64,000 nt of DNA, taken from the NCBI GenBank assembly GCA_947259365.1, contig CAMYMC010000036.1, positions 13,645 to 77,644 of the forward strand, read 5' to 3'. The position numbers and the translations under genes were made by a program. The stretch comes from an uncultured Acidimicrobiaceae bacterium (GTDB lineage Bacteria; Actinomycetota; Acidimicrobiia; Spongiisociales; UBA5794). This document shows positions 1 through 9,260 of this stretch, piece by piece (position 1 is the stretch's first letter; each line of letters opens with the position of its first letter). Under the pieces are notes generated by a model. That model was not told where the DNA came from. It saw only the letters and a list, made by a program, of their open reading frames with translations, and made no database searches.

Positions 1-478
1 TGGGGTCGGCCATGAGCGCCCTCCCGATGGCGAGCATCTGCTGCTCACCGCCGGAGAGGTACCCCGCCGTCGCCTTCCGCCTTCCCTGGAGGAGCGGGAA
101 GAGGTCCATGACCCGATCGTACGAGGCCTTCACCGACGCCCTGTTCTTGTTCGTGTAGCCGCCGGTCTGGAGGTTCTCGTCGACCGTCATCTCGGCGAAG
201 ATGCGCCGTCCCTCGAGCACCTGGGTGATGCCCGAGGAGACGATATGGGAGGGGTCTTTGTTGTCGATTCGCTTTCCCTCCAAGGTGATCGAGCCCTTGG
301 TGATGTCACCTTCGTGGACATCGAGAAGTCCCCCGATCGCCCGCAGCGTCGTCGTCTTCCCGGCGCCGTTGGCGCCCAGCAGCGCGACGATCTGGCCGTC
401 CCTCACCTCGAGAGAGATCCCGCGCAGCACCAGCACGACGTCGTTGTAGACGACTTCGAGGTTGGCGATCTCGAGCAT
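1..478 (-). CDS. livF: ABC transporter ATP-binding protein, LivF type (partial, C-terminus outside window)
   Basis: This is the nucleotide-binding subunit of a branched-chain-amino-acid-type (HAAT) importer, which hydrolyses ATP at the cytoplasmic face of the LivH/LivM permease. Reading leftwards from ATG at 478, about 159 codons are present. They include a Walker A motif (GANGAGKTTT, near residue 35) and the ABC signature LSGGEQQMLAIGRAL close to the cut edge. LivF proteins are usually about 235 residues, so the Walker B region and C-terminus lie beyond base 1. It is the last visible gene of the acyl-CoA synthetase-livH-livM-livK-livF series. A long intercistronic hairpin separates it from livK. 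LivG, the second ATPase, is not seen here and is probably further downstream. Confidence 0.93.
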   Translation of the reverse strand, partial: MLEIANLEVVYNDVVLVLRGISLEVRDGQIVALLGANGAGKTTTLRAIGGLLDVHEGDITKGSITLEGKRIDNKDPSHIVSSGITQVLEGRRIFAEMTVDENLQTGGYTNKNRASVKASYDRVMDLFPLLQGRRKATAGYLSGGEQQMLAIGRALMADP

Positions 479-499
479 TCTCGCTCTCCGGGGGGTAGA

Positions 500-533
500 G
501 GAGGGTGGTGCGGCACCCGCCGCACCACCCTCC
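500..533 (-). other. Intercistronic hairpin between livK and livF
   Basis: A perfect 14-bp inverted repeat (arms 500-513 and 520-533, six-base loop), very GC-rich, begins 12 bases past the livK stop codon and ends 21 bases before the livF start. No T-run follows on the minus strand. It therefore looks like an mRNA-stabilising or partial-termination structure that would raise binding-protein levels over the ATPase, as is known for other binding-protein operons. The structure is seen directly; the role is inferred. Confidence 0.7.
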
Positions 534-545
534 GATCGTATGGCT

Positions 546-1928
546 CTAGATCGAGAAGCAGGTCTCCTCGAACACGTAGCTCTCCGCGAGCGGGGAGACG
601 TAGTTGGTCTCGATGATCTCGACACCCGTGCCGCCTGCGGCTAGGTCCGCCTGCGACGGCTTGAAGAGCACTGCCGACGTCCGCTGCAGCCGGTCGTCGG
701 CGGCGGAAACGTAGTCCTCCGGCGGCGCGAGGTCGCCGAAGTCCAGGTTGGCAATGCTCTTGGCGGCCGCCACGAGGCCGGCCTGGGTCATGTCACCGAG
801 CTCGTACGCCTTCAGCAGCGCCTGGTGCATGATGATCGCCTCGACCACGCCCTCACCGATGAAGTCGTGTGGTGTCTGGTCGGGCCGATACGTCGCGACG
901 AGATCACGAACGACGGCGGCTCCGGGCGACGACCACAGGGCGATGTAGCTGTCACCCAGCCAGTCACGCTCGATGGCGTCCTTGATCGGGGAGCCCGGTG
1001 CGATGTACGCCGGGTTCCACGACGGCAGCGCACCCGTCCAGCGGGCAACGAAGCCCTGGGCGATCGCCTGACCGTAGATCTCCGGGACGTTGCCCGGCGA
1101 GCCCGTGATGAACACGATGTCGGCCTCGCTGGCGACGATGGCGTCGGCGATCGGCTTGAGGTCCTGACCGGGAATGATCTGGCCCTCGCCGTCGTAGACG
1201 AGCTCGAGATCCAGCGCGTCGATCGCCTTCTTGGCACCTTGGGCGGAGTCCTGCCCATAGTCACCCGGCAGCGACACCACCGCGACCTTGGTGCCGCCCT
1301 CGGTCGTCGTGATGTAGTCGAGGAGGTTCATCGCCTCGATGCAATACGGCACACCATGGGGGAGCAGGTTGGCGTTGATCGCCGGGTCACTCCACCCGGA
1401 GTACCAGGTGAGTGGGATGGCGAAAATGCCGTCCTCCTCGAGCGCCTCCCGAATCGCCACGGTGTGCGGCGAACCGGTGGAGTGCCCGAAGGCGACAACG
1501 TCGTCCTTCAGCTCCTCGTAGAGCTGGACGTGCTTGTCCACGAGGTACTCCGTGTCCTCGATGACGAGCTCCACGGTGAGGCCGTTGACGCCGCCCTTGG
1601 CGTTGACGTCGTCCCAGTAGACCTCATGACCGACGACGATGGGAGACACCAGAGCTCCGAACACCCCCGTCAGGTCGGACAGCAGGCCGACCTTGATGAC
1701 ACCGGCGTCGAGATCGACACCGACGTCGGTGAGGATCTCGGCCGGCGCCGCCGTGGTCGCTGGTGCCGCCGTCGTTCCGGGCGCTGCCGTCGTTCCGGGC
1801 GCTGCCGTCGTCGCGGGAGCCGCGGTGGTCGCCGCTGTGGTGGCGGCGGTGTCGTCATCGTCACCGCACGCCGCCGCCACCAGCGCAAAGGCCAGCAGCG
1901 CGACGACCAGTTTCCATCTACCTCTCAT
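546..1928 (-). CDS. livK: ABC transporter substrate-binding lipoprotein, LivK type
   Basis: This is an extracytoplasmic binding lipoprotein of the HAAT/Leu-Ile-Val family (periplasmic-binding fold type I), 460 residues from the chosen start. The N-terminus has positive charges, a hydrophobic run and a lipobox (LVAAAC, Cys21). A Thr/Ala/Pro linker of about 40 residues follows, probably a spacer from the membrane. The mature part begins with the family's typical IKVGLLSDLTG strand. I chose ATG 1928 rather than the ATG 33 bases upstream because GGAGGAG lies just ahead of it and because this gives a clean signal peptide. The ligand cannot be read from the sequence. Given the acyl-CoA synthetase and paa genes alongside, an aromatic or short-chain acid is as plausible as an amino acid. 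Confidence 0.9.
   Translation of the reverse strand: MRGRWKLVVALLAFALVAAACGDDDDTAATTAATTAAPATTAAPGTTAAPGTTAAPATTAAPAEILTDVGVDLDAGVIKVGLLSDLTGVFGALVSPIVVGHEVYWDDVNAKGGVNGLTVELVIEDTEYLVDKHVQLYEELKDDVVAFGHSTGSPHTVAIREALEEDGIFAIPLTWYSGWSDPAINANLLPHGVPYCIEAMNLLDYITTTEGGTKVAVVSLPGDYGQDSAQGAKKAIDALDLELVYDGEGQIIPGQDLKPIADAIVASEADIVFITGSPGNVPEIYGQAIAQGFVARWTGALPSWNPAYIAPGSPIKDAIERDWLGDSYIALWSSPGAAVVRDLVATYRPDQTPHDFIGEGVVEAIIMHQALLKAYELGDMTQAGLVAAAKSIANLDFGDLAPPEDYVSAADDRLQRTSAVLFKPSQADLAAGGTGVEIIETNYVSPLAESYVFEETCFSI
1771..1806. repeat. 18-bp tandem repeat in the livK linker
   Basis: Two identical 18-bp units in direct succession (1771-1788 and 1789-1806), flanked by degenerate copies, encode the repeating Pro/Gly-Thr-Thr-Ala-Ala linker of the binding protein. 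This is coding-sequence expansion, not a mobile or regulatory repeat. Confidence 0.75.
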
Positions 1929-2012
1929 GTTGTTCTCCTCCATCCCTTTCGTGTTCCTCACGCGGCGCCGCTCGGGCCCGCGGAGATCTCCATTCTCGTC
2001 CTCAAGCGAGGT

Positions 2013-3338
2013 TTAGTACGTAAAGGGCCATCCCTTCCAGTAGTTGCGGATGCGGATCCAGATGCCGTAGAGCCCAAGGGGCTCGAAGATGAGAAAGACG
2101 ATGATGAGGGCACCGTAGAGCACGGCGTTGAGCTGGGCCACGCTGAGCCCCGGCGTGAGGCCCGATGCCGTCGAGACGAGCCCCCAGTCGTCCTGGCCGG
2201 TCGAGACGAAGAAGTCGCCGACCCACGCCAGGACACCGCTGCCTTCTTCGACGGTCTCGGTCAGCCAGCTGGAGAAGTCCCTCACCAACCGGGGCAAGAG
2301 GATGACGAAGCTCGACCCGAGCAGAGTCCCCGCCACCGTGCCGGCGCCCCCGATGAGGATCATCGCCAGCACCTGCACAGAGAGGAAGAGGTTGAAGCTC
2401 TCGGGGATCAACCTGCCGACGAATGCGGCGAAGAGCGCTCCGGCCACCCCGGCGTAGAACGACGAGATGGCGAACGCCTGGAGCTTCGCCTTCGCATCCC
2501 CCACCCCCATGATCTCGGCGGCGATGTCTCGGTCGCGGATCGCCATGAACGACCGCCCGATCCGGGTGCGCTGCAGGTTCTTGGCGAGCACCACGAAAAC
2601 GACCGCGAGGATGAGGACGAAGAGGAACGTCTTGGCCTCTTCGCTCATCTCGTCGGGGAAGTTGATCCACGGTCCCAGCAGCCAGTCGACCCAGTTGACG
2701 ACGAGCCACGACGGGCCGTCTCTGGTGAGATCGAGTAACGGGGTCTCCTCCTTCCACAGCCTGATCTCGAAGCCGGGGAACTCCCGACCGGACTGAGACC
2801 CCCCGGTGATGGAAACGAACGTGCGGTACGCCCACTCCCCGATGAACACCAGCCCGAGGGTGACGAAGGCCAGGTAGAGGCCGCGCACCCGGACCGCGGT
2901 CGGCGCAACCAGCATGCCGATGAGCGCGGCGATGATGCCGGCGGCCGGCAGCCAGATCCAGATGGGAAGGCCCATGCCCCAGCGGGGCCCGAAGAAGCCC
3001 TCGGCGCCGACCTCGCCACCGAGCACAGCAGCGGTGTAGGCGCCGATGGCCATGAAGAATGCGTGGCCCAGCGACACCTGGCCGGCGACCCCGGTGAGGA
3101 TGTTGAGCCCGAGGGCGGCGACGGCGAAGATCCCGACCTGGGTGAGGATCTTCAGCCAGTCCGCGTCGGCGAGGAACCCGAGCGGCCGGAAGCTCGATTC
3201 CCCCACCTCGAGCCCGCCGCCGAGCGGGATGAGGACGAGCACCAGGACCACGAGGGTCGCAGCTATGCGCTGGGTCCATGTCGGCAGGAGCGACTGCTCC
3301 GCCTCGTAGGACACGTAGAGGTTGGGTCTGCCCCTCAT
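2013..3338 (-). CDS. livM: Branched-chain-type ABC transporter permease, LivM type
   Basis: This is one of the two membrane-spanning subunits of the HAAT importer. The 441-residue protein has many hydrophobic segments and the family hallmark LNILTGVAGQVSLGHAFFMAIGAY near residues 95-120, followed by the conserved cytoplasmic EAA-like loop (RTRIGRSFMAIRDRDIAAE). At 441 residues it is somewhat longer than many LivM proteins. An extra loop after the GGSQSGREF stretch accounts for much of this. Translation starts at ATG 3338, which overlaps the livH stop by four bases (ATGA), so the two permease subunits are translationally coupled. A longer reading frame upstream exists but runs inside livH and is rejected. 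Confidence 0.92.
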   Translation of the reverse strand: MRGRPNLYVSYEAEQSLLPTWTQRIAATLVVLVLVLIPLGGGLEVGESSFRPLGFLADADWLKILTQVGIFAVAALGLNILTGVAGQVSLGHAFFMAIGAYTAAVLGGEVGAEGFFGPRWGMGLPIWIWLPAAGIIAALIGMLVAPTAVRVRGLYLAFVTLGLVFIGEWAYRTFVSITGGSQSGREFPGFEIRLWKEETPLLDLTRDGPSWLVVNWVDWLLGPWINFPDEMSEEAKTFLFVLILAVVFVVLAKNLQRTRIGRSFMAIRDRDIAAEIMGVGDAKAKLQAFAISSFYAGVAGALFAAFVGRLIPESFNLFLSVQVLAMILIGGAGTVAGTLLGSSFVILLPRLVRDFSSWLTETVEEGSGVLAWVGDFFVSTGQDDWGLVSTASGLTPGLSVAQLNAVLYGALIIVFLIFEPLGLYGIWIRIRNYWKGWPFTY

Positions 3339-4369
3339 ACTCGCCTGATCTCCTCGGTGCCGAACAGCCCGTAGGGACGGATGAGGAGCACGAGCAACAT
3401 CACGAGGTAGGGCACGATGCCGGCGAAGCCCGACCCGAGGCCGCTCCATGTGAAATACGCACCGGCGAAGGACTCAGCGAGCCCGATGGCGAACCCGCCG
3501 ACGACCGCACCGACGATGGAGTCGAGCCCACCCAGGATGATGGCGGGGAAGGCCCGGAACGCGAAGAAGGCCGTGGTCGGACCGACCCCGGTCGCCGCCC
3601 GGGGGAACAGCGACGAGAACACACCGGCGATGCCGGCGAGGGCAGCCCCGATCATCCACGAGATGGCGAAGATCCTGCCCACGGAGATGCCCTGGGCCCG
3701 CGCCGCCTCCTGATCGAAAGCGGTCGCTCGCATCGCGACTCCCGTCTTGGAACGGAAGAACCACGCCACCGCCGCCACGAGCACGAGCGCGGCGAAGAAC
3801 GTCACGATCTCGGTGTCGGCGACGGTGACCGAGCCCAGCTCTCGCGTGCTGGCTGCCCACGGGTCCCCGAGCGGACGCGGGTCGGCACCGATGAAGTCGA
3901 CGGTGACCGTCCGCACGACGATGTCGAGCCCGATCGTCACCATGGCGATGGCGAAGAGGGGCTCGCCCACCATCGGGCGGATCGTGACCCGCTCGATGAC
4001 GAGGCCGGCGAAGGCGATGACGAAGACCGCGACGACCACCGACAGCGACCACTGCAGCCAAGCCGGTAGCCCCGTGGCGAGCCGGCCGGGGAAGTTGAGC
4101 ACCGTCGCGAAGTAGGCCACGAAGAACGCCCCGAGGGCGGCGATGGCGCCGTGGGCGAAGTTCACCACCTGGGTCGCTTTGAAGATGATGACGAATCCGA
4201 GGGCGAGCAGGGCGTAGATGGCACCGAGCGAGAGCCCGTTCGCCGTGGCGTCGAGGAGCAGCTCCGAGCCCTTCCAGGCGATGAGCACGGCGGCGAGGAT
4301 TGCAGCGCCGACGGCAGTGGCACCGATCCACTGGACGGTTCGCGATCGCTCCGCCGCGGCGACCGTCAT
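3335..4369 (-). CDS. livH: Branched-chain-type ABC transporter permease, LivH type
   Basis: This is the second permease subunit of the importer, 344 residues, all-helical and hydrophobic. The LivH signature GLSLGAIYALLALGFVIIF is followed by QVVNFAHGAIAALGAF. The cytoplasmic loop near residue 215 carries ATAFDQEAARAQGIS. Start ATG 4369 overlaps the acyl-CoA synthetase stop by one base (TGATG), and its own stop overlaps livM by four. Synthetase, LivH and LivM are thus made from one coupled mRNA. The frame stays open upstream into the synthetase gene, but that extension has no membrane-protein character. Confidence 0.92.
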   Translation of the reverse strand: MTVAAAERSRTVQWIGATAVGAAILAAVLIAWKGSELLLDATANGLSLGAIYALLALGFVIIFKATQVVNFAHGAIAALGAFFVAYFATVLNFPGRLATGLPAWLQWSLSVVVAVFVIAFAGLVIERVTIRPMVGEPLFAIAMVTIGLDIVVRTVTVDFIGADPRPLGDPWAASTRELGSVTVADTEIVTFFAALVLVAAVAWFFRSKTGVAMRATAFDQEAARAQGISVGRIFAISWMIGAALAGIAGVFSSLFPRAATGVGPTTAFFAFRAFPAIILGGLDSIVGAVVGGFAIGLAESFAGAYFTWSGLGSGFAGIVPYLVMLLVLLIRPYGLFGTEEIRRV

Positions 4370-6240
4370 CAGTACATCGACTCCACGAGGTCGCCGAACA
4401 TGTCCGTCATCGCGCTTCGCTTGAGCTTCTGCGTCGCTGTGAGCTCGCCATCCTCGTGGTCGAGCTCCTTGGGGATCATGCGGAACTTCTTGATCCCCTC
4501 GACCCTCGAGAACTTGTCGTTCGTCTGGTTGATGATCCCCTGGACCAGCTCGATCACCTCGGGCTTCTCCGACAGGTCCCGGTAGGTCGTGTACGGAATG
4601 CCGCGACGCGTGGCCCAGTCGCCCACCGTGTCGAGCTCGATCCCGATGAGCGCCGTGATGAACTTCCGCCGGTCGCCGACGATCATCGCCTCCTTGATGA
4701 ACGGCGACGTCTTCAGCGAGTTCTCGATCTCGGAGGGGGAGATGTTCTTGCCGCCCGACCCGATGATGATGTCCTTCATCCTGTCGACGATCTTGACGTG
4801 GGTGCCATCGACCCATTCGGCGACGTCCCCCGTCTTCAGCCACCCGTCCTCGGTGAACGTCTCGGCGGTCTTCTCTGGCTTGTTCCAGTAGCCGACGAAC
4901 ACTCCGGGGTGCTTCGTCTGCACCTCACCGGTTTCCTCGTCGATGCGGAACCCGATCCCGGGGTAGGGCTCGCCGACGGTGCCGAGCTTCACCCGCCCGT
5001 CGAAGTTGCACGTCGCCACGGCGGCGTTCTCCGTCATCCCATACAACTCGTACACCGGGATCCCGAGGCCCATGAAGAACTCGAGGACCTCGGGGGCGAT
5101 CGGAGCAGCCCCCGACGCCGCCCAGCGGCACCGGCGGAGCCCGATGCGCTCCTTGAGTGCCCGGAAGTAGAGAGGGTTGCCGATCGCGTAGAGGAGCCTC
5201 GACGCGAGCGTGTGCCTGCCGCCGCTGGCGACCCGCGCCTTGCCGATCGCCGAAGCCATCTTCATGCAGACCTTGCCCACCTGCCGCTTGGCCCAGGTGG
5301 CGTCGCTGAGCTTGATGACGACGGTGGCGTGGATCTTCTCCCAGATGCGGGGCACGGCGAAAAACAGCGTCGGCTGGATCTCGGCGAGGTTGTGCTGGAC
5401 GGTCTCGATCGACTCGGCGAAGTTCAGCACGGTGCCGTTCGACGCCAACGTCCACGTCGAGAAGATCCGCTCGGCAACGTGGCACAAGGGCAGATACGTG
5501 AGAATCTGGTCGTCCGGCGTGGGTTTCTCGTTGCCCGCGAGCCGATCGTCCGCGTTGATGAGGTGCTCCATGCAGTACTCGGCGTTGGCGTTGGTGAGCA
5601 TCGCTCCCTTCGGCGGGCCGGTGGTGCCGGAGGTGTACACGAGGGTCATGACGTCGGTGGCCTCAGCTTCGGCCATCCGGGCTTCGACGGCTCCGGGATG
5701 CTCGACGCGGTGGCGCCGCCCCAGCTCCATGAAGTCGTTCCAGAACATGAGGCGGTCGTCGTCGTAGGACCCCACCCCGCGCGGCTCGACGTAGAGGATC
5801 GTCTTCAGGTTGGGGAACCGGCTCCGGTCCACCTCGAGGACCTTGTCGACCTGTTCCTGATCCTCGGCGAGGTGCACCTTGGCGCCGGAGTCGTTGACGA
5901 GGTACTCGACCTCAGCGGTCGGGTTTGTCGGGTACAGACCGGTGGTGATGGCGCGAATGGCGACCGCGGCGATATCCAAGATGACCCACTCGGGCCGATC
6001 CTCCGAGTGGATCGACACGACGTCGCGGGCATCCACCCCGAGGGCGAGGAGCCCGTGACTCGCTGTGAGAATCTCATCCCAGAGCTGCGACCAGCTCTTT
6101 TCCTGCCAGACGCCGTAGTCCTTCTCCCGCATGACCACGCTGTCCGGCCTTTGTTGGGCCCAGTCGCGGATCCGAGATGCGACCGTGGGGGCCCCTGACC
6201 CTGTCTGCGGGGACTCAGGCTTTTCGACCGTCGTCGTCAT
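4369..6240 (-). CDS. Acyl-CoA synthetase (AMP-forming), long-chain FadD-like
   Basis: This 623-residue ANL-superfamily ligase should activate a carboxylic acid to its CoA thioester through an acyl-adenylate. The AMP-binding P-loop YTSGTTGPPKG is at residues 202-212, YELYGMTENAA lies mid-protein, and the hinge/C-terminal region has GWLKTGDVAEW and the Lys-bearing GSGGKNISPSEIE. Length and motifs fit long-chain acyl-CoA synthetases rather than the roughly 440-residue phenylacetate-CoA ligase PaaK. It heads the transporter operon (GAAGGAGG 10 bases before ATG) and is coupled to livH by TGATG. The arrangement suggests that substrate is CoA-activated as soon as it is imported. No separate PaaK is seen in the window, so this enzyme could also supply phenylacetyl-CoA; that is inference. 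Confidence 0.88.
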   Translation of the reverse strand: MTTTVEKPESPQTGSGAPTVASRIRDWAQQRPDSVVMREKDYGVWQEKSWSQLWDEILTASHGLLALGVDARDVVSIHSEDRPEWVILDIAAVAIRAITTGLYPTNPTAEVEYLVNDSGAKVHLAEDQEQVDKVLEVDRSRFPNLKTILYVEPRGVGSYDDDRLMFWNDFMELGRRHRVEHPGAVEARMAEAEATDVMTLVYTSGTTGPPKGAMLTNANAEYCMEHLINADDRLAGNEKPTPDDQILTYLPLCHVAERIFSTWTLASNGTVLNFAESIETVQHNLAEIQPTLFFAVPRIWEKIHATVVIKLSDATWAKRQVGKVCMKMASAIGKARVASGGRHTLASRLLYAIGNPLYFRALKERIGLRRCRWAASGAAPIAPEVLEFFMGLGIPVYELYGMTENAAVATCNFDGRVKLGTVGEPYPGIGFRIDEETGEVQTKHPGVFVGYWNKPEKTAETFTEDGWLKTGDVAEWVDGTHVKIVDRMKDIIIGSGGKNISPSEIENSLKTSPFIKEAMIVGDRRKFITALIGIELDTVGDWATRRGIPYTTYRDLSEKPEVIELVQGIINQTNDKFSRVEGIKKFRMIPKELDHEDGELTATQKLKRSAMTDMFGDLVESMY

Positions 6241-6301
6241 CGAGCCAATGCCTCCTTCTCGGACGCGCGACCCGAAGGTCCTGCGCGCACCCCCTCCTCT
6301 T

Positions 6302-6316
6302 CTCGCGAATTGCGAG
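6302..6316. promoter_or_regulatory. Inverted repeat upstream of the synthetase-liv operon (candidate operator)
   Basis: CTCGC and GCGAG arms are separated by five A/T-rich bases in the 162-base gap between paaN and the synthetase gene, about 60 bases upstream of the latter's start. It shares the core CTCGCGA with a second inverted repeat at 6356-6371. No regulator gene is adjacent, so the ligand is unknown. Confidence 0.4.
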
Positions 6317-6355
6317 GGAGCTTAGAGAACCGGGCTCTCGTATGCCTGCGAACTA

Positions 6356-6371
6356 TCGCGAGCACTCGCGA
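6356..6371. promoter_or_regulatory. Second inverted repeat (TCGCGAG/CTCGCGA) in the paaN-synthetase gap
   Basis: A perfect palindrome of two 7-base arms around CA. It lies 31 bases past the paaN stop codon, so it could be the stem (6 bp, 4-base loop) of a paa-operon terminator. Because it shares its core with 6302-6316, about five helical turns away, a paired operator is equally possible. Confidence 0.4.
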
Positions 6372-6402
6372 CGGTCAGATCGCCGAGACGGGCGGTCGAC
6401 CG

Positions 6403-8058
6403 TCAGCCGGCGGGCCTGCGGACCCCGACGACGTGGAATCGCGGCACGACGAACGCGGCCGCGGTGAGGGCTGCGCTGACGGCCGGGTTGGCCCCGCTGC
6501 CGTGGAGGTCGCTGAACGCCGCGGAGTGGTTGACGAGGTGACCTCCGGTGAGGTTGAACGCCACCGGGACACCGGCGCCCACCGCGACATCCTCGGCTGC
6601 CGCGGCGACGGCGTCGTCGCTGGTGTGGACGAGCCAGGTGAGAGCCCCGTGGCGGGCGGCAGAGGCCGCCGCCAGCGCCAGCGACTGCTCCGTCGAGTCC
6701 GTGGCGACGAGAAACACGACCGGTCCGAACACCTCACCAGCGTCGAGGTGAGCCTCCGGGGTGTCGACGGCGACGACAACGGGCGTGCGGACGGTGGCGG
6801 CCGGGTACATCGGGTGCTTCACCGGACGCGAGGCGAGGAGCACGTCGCCGTGGGCCGCGGCGGCGGCCATCCGATCGATCGTCGCCGCGCTCTTGACGGC
6901 ACCGAGGATGTCGCTCGCCCTGTCGTCATCGGCGAGCAGCGATTCGATCGCGGCGGCGATGCGGCGGGCGACCTCGCCGAAGCCGACGTGCTGGTCCCCG
7001 GTGCTGATTCCTGCACGAGGGATGAAGACGTTGCGCGGCGTCGTGCACATCTGGCCCGAGTAGAGGGCGAACGACGCCGCCAGGTTGCGGACCATGCCGT
7101 CGAGGTCGTCGGTCGAGTCGACGATGACGCTGTTGACGCTTCCCTTCCCGGCGAAGACCTGGGCGTGGGCCGCGTTCGCCTCGAGCCAGGACCCGAACGC
7201 CGGGCCGCCCGTGTAGTCGACGATGCCGACCCTCGGGTCCATCACCAGCTCCGCGGCGATCGGGAGGGCGGTGGTATCGACGGCGAGGAGGACGGCGCCC
7301 GGATCGAACCCGGCGTCGGCGAGCACACCCCGAGCGGTCTCGACGAAGATCGCGAGCGGGAGGATCGTGGCCGGATGCGGCTTGACGATCACCGGATTGC
7401 CGGTGACGAGGCTGGCGAACAGGCCCGGATACGCGGTCCACGTCGGCAACGTCGACACGCCGAGGGTCACCGAGATGCCCCGTGGCCTCACCCGCCACGT
7501 CTTCTCCATCGCGACCGGCTCCCGCCTCCCTTGGGGCCTGCTCCACACCATCGAGGCCGGCAGCCTGGTCGTCTCGCGGTGGCCGTGGGCCATCGCCTCG
7601 AGGCCGCGATCGAGGGCGTGGGGCCCTCCGGTCTGGAACGCCATGAGGTACGGCTGGCCGGTGGTGAGCATCACCGCGTGCGCCATCTCGAAGGAGCGGG
7701 ATGAGAGCCGGTCGAGGATCTCGAGGCACACACCGGCACGCGCATCCGGAGATGCCGCGGCCCACCCGGGTTGCGCCTCTGCCGACGCATCGAGCAGCGT
7801 CGCAACGGAGGCGTTGGGGTAGGTGATGCCGAGGTCGATCCCGTACGGCGAGGATTCGTCCCCTGCGGTCCAACCCTGCGCCGGTTGGCCGAGCTCGAAC
7901 CGGGCGCCGAGACGCTCCTGGAACGCGGCCTCGCCGGACACCGGGGCATCGTCGCCGTAGGCGCGGGGCGAATCCGGGTAGGGCGTCCAATACTCCCGCC
8001 GATCGATGGCGCCGAGGGCCCGCGCCAGGGTGGCGCGGTGCTCGGCGAACAACGTCAT
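6403..8058 (-). CDS. paaN: PaaN-type aldehyde dehydrogenase of phenylacetate degradation
   Basis: This 551-residue aldehyde dehydrogenase-superfamily protein resembles the PaaN group. It should oxidise the semialdehyde formed after oxepin-CoA ring opening in the aerobic hybrid phenylacetate pathway. The N-terminus ([15 protein letters not shown] and [12 protein letters not shown]) is typical of that group. The catalytic Cys is in [11 protein letters not shown], the cofactor region has NPVIVKPHP, and [10 protein letters not shown] is near the C-terminus. Unlike E. coli PaaZ it has no C-terminal MaoC hydratase domain, so ring hydrolysis must come from another protein. Start ATG 8058 overlaps the thiolase stop by one base (TGATG). 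The longer open frame upstream lies inside the thiolase gene. It is the last gene of the paa operon. Confidence 0.88.
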   Translation of the reverse strand: MTLFAEHRATLARALGAIDRREYWTPYPDSPRAYGDDAPVSGEAAFQERLGARFELGQPAQGWTAGDESSPYGIDLGITYPNASVATLLDASAEAQPGWAAASPDARAGVCLEILDRLSSRSFEMAHAVMLTTGQPYLMAFQTGGPHALDRGLEAMAHGHRETTRLPASMVWSRPQGRREPVAMEKTWRVRPRGISVTLGVSTLPTWTAYPGLFASLVTGNPVIVKPHPATILPLAIFVETARGVLADAGFDPGAVLLAVDTTALPIAAELVMDPRVGIVDYTGGPAFGSWLEANAAHAQVFAGKGSVNSVIVDSTDDLDGMVRNLAASFALYSGQMCTTPRNVFIPRAGISTGDQHVGFGEVARRIAAAIESLLADDDRASDILGAVKSAATIDRMAAAAAHGDVLLASRPVKHPMYPAATVRTPVVVAVDTPEAHLDAGEVFGPVVFLVATDSTEQSLALAAASAARHGALTWLVHTSDDAVAAAAEDVAVGAGVPVAFNLTGGHLVNHSAAFSDLHGSGANPAVSAALTAAAFVVPRFHVVGVRRPAG

Positions 8059-9260
8059 CAGCCCTCGCGCTCGAGAAGGACCGCGATGCCCTGGCCGACG
8101 CCGATGCACATCGTCGTGAGCGCACGCGACCCGCCGCGCCGCGCCAGCTCCCGCGACGCCGTCGTCACGAGCCTGGCGCCGCTCATCCCGAGGGGGTGCC
8201 CGAGCGCGATCGCACCGCCGTTCGGGTTCACGTGGTCGGCGGCGTCGGGGAGCCCGAGCTGGCGGAGACACGCCAGCGACTGCGACGCAAATGCCTCGTT
8301 GAGCTCGATGACGTCGACGTCGCTGAGGTCGAGCCCGGTCCGGGCGAGGAGCTTGCGGGTCGCCGGAACCGGTCCGATGCCCATGATCCGCGGGGGAACC
8401 CCGGCGGCCGCCATGGCAACGATGCGGGCGACCGGCTCGAGCCCGTAGCGATTCACCGCATCCGCAGAGGCGACGAGGAGCGCGCACGCGCCGTCATTGA
8501 TCCCGGATGCGTTGCCCGCCGTGATGGTGCCGCCGGCAGACAGCGGCCGGAGCTTCGCCAGCTTGCCCAGCGTCGTGTCGGGCCGCGGATGCTCGTCGGT
8601 GTCGACGAGGAGCGGGTCGCCCTTCCGCCTCGGCACCTCGACGGGGACGATCTCGTGGGCGAGGCGCCCCGCCTTGATCGCGTCGACCGCTCGCTCGTGG
8701 CTGCGCAAGGCGAAGGCGTCCTGGTCCTCGCGTGCGATGGAGAACTCGACGGCCACGTTCTCGGCCGTCTGGTACATCTCGTCGCGCCCGAAGCGTTCCT
8801 CCATGAGGGGGTTGACGAACCGCCACCCGATCGTCGTGTCGTACATCTCCGTCGAGCGGCTGAACGCGACGTCGGGTTTGGCAATGACCTTCGGTGCCCT
8901 GCTCATCGACTCGGCGCCGCCGGCGACGACGAGGTGGGCCTCCCCGGTGCGGATGGCGCGGGCGGCGAGGCCGACCGCCTCCATTCCGGAGCCGCAGAGC
9001 CGGTTGACGGTGACACCGGGGACATCGACGGGCATCCCGGCGAGGAGTAACGCCATGCGAGCGAGGTTCCGGTTGTCCTCACCGGCCTGGTTCGCCGCTC
9101 CGAAGATGACATCGTCGGTGGCGTCCCAGTCCACGGACTGGTTCCGCTCCATCAGGGCACGGATCGTCAACGCGGCGAGGTCGTCGGGCCGAACCGCCGA
9201 GAGGGCGCCGCCGTAACGGCCGATCGGGGTGCGAATCGAATCACAGATGAACGCTTCCAT
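8058..9260 (-). CDS. paaJ: Thiolase, probable beta-ketoadipyl-CoA thiolase
   Basis: This thiolase-family acetyltransferase of 400 residues probably cleaves 3-oxoadipyl-CoA to succinyl-CoA and acetyl-CoA, the last step of phenylacetate catabolism. Visible motifs are the nucleophilic Cys in [10 protein letters not shown], the [10 protein letters not shown] loop, HPLGMSGAR with the catalytic His, and the second Cys in CIGVGQG near the C-terminus. The PcaF/PaaJ assignment rests partly on its place in the operon; a general acetyl-CoA acetyltransferase would look similar. The start is ATG 9260, overlapping the paaH stop by one base (TGATG); a GTG directly before it is possible. It is coupled the same way to paaN. 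Confidence 0.87.
   Translation of the reverse strand: MEAFICDSIRTPIGRYGGALSAVRPDDLAALTIRALMERNQSVDWDATDDVIFGAANQAGEDNRNLARMALLLAGMPVDVPGVTVNRLCGSGMEAVGLAARAIRTGEAHLVVAGGAESMSRAPKVIAKPDVAFSRSTEMYDTTIGWRFVNPLMEERFGRDEMYQTAENVAVEFSIAREDQDAFALRSHERAVDAIKAGRLAHEIVPVEVPRRKGDPLLVDTDEHPRPDTTLGKLAKLRPLSAGGTITAGNASGINDGACALLVASADAVNRYGLEPVARIVAMAAAGVPPRIMGIGPVPATRKLLARTGLDLSDVDVIELNEAFASQSLACLRQLGLPDAADHVNPNGGAIALGHPLGMSGARLVTTASRELARRGGSRALTTMCIGVGQGIAVLLEREG

Noticed and set aside
825-2738. 637-residue open frame on the plus strand
   Set aside because: It runs antisense to livK and livM, is Arg/Asp-rich without any family motif, and is explained by the high GC content of the real minus-strand genes.
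4300-6198. 632-residue open frame on the plus strand
   Set aside because: It is antisense to the acyl-CoA synthetase, which has intact motifs. The composition is typical of a GC-rich shadow frame.
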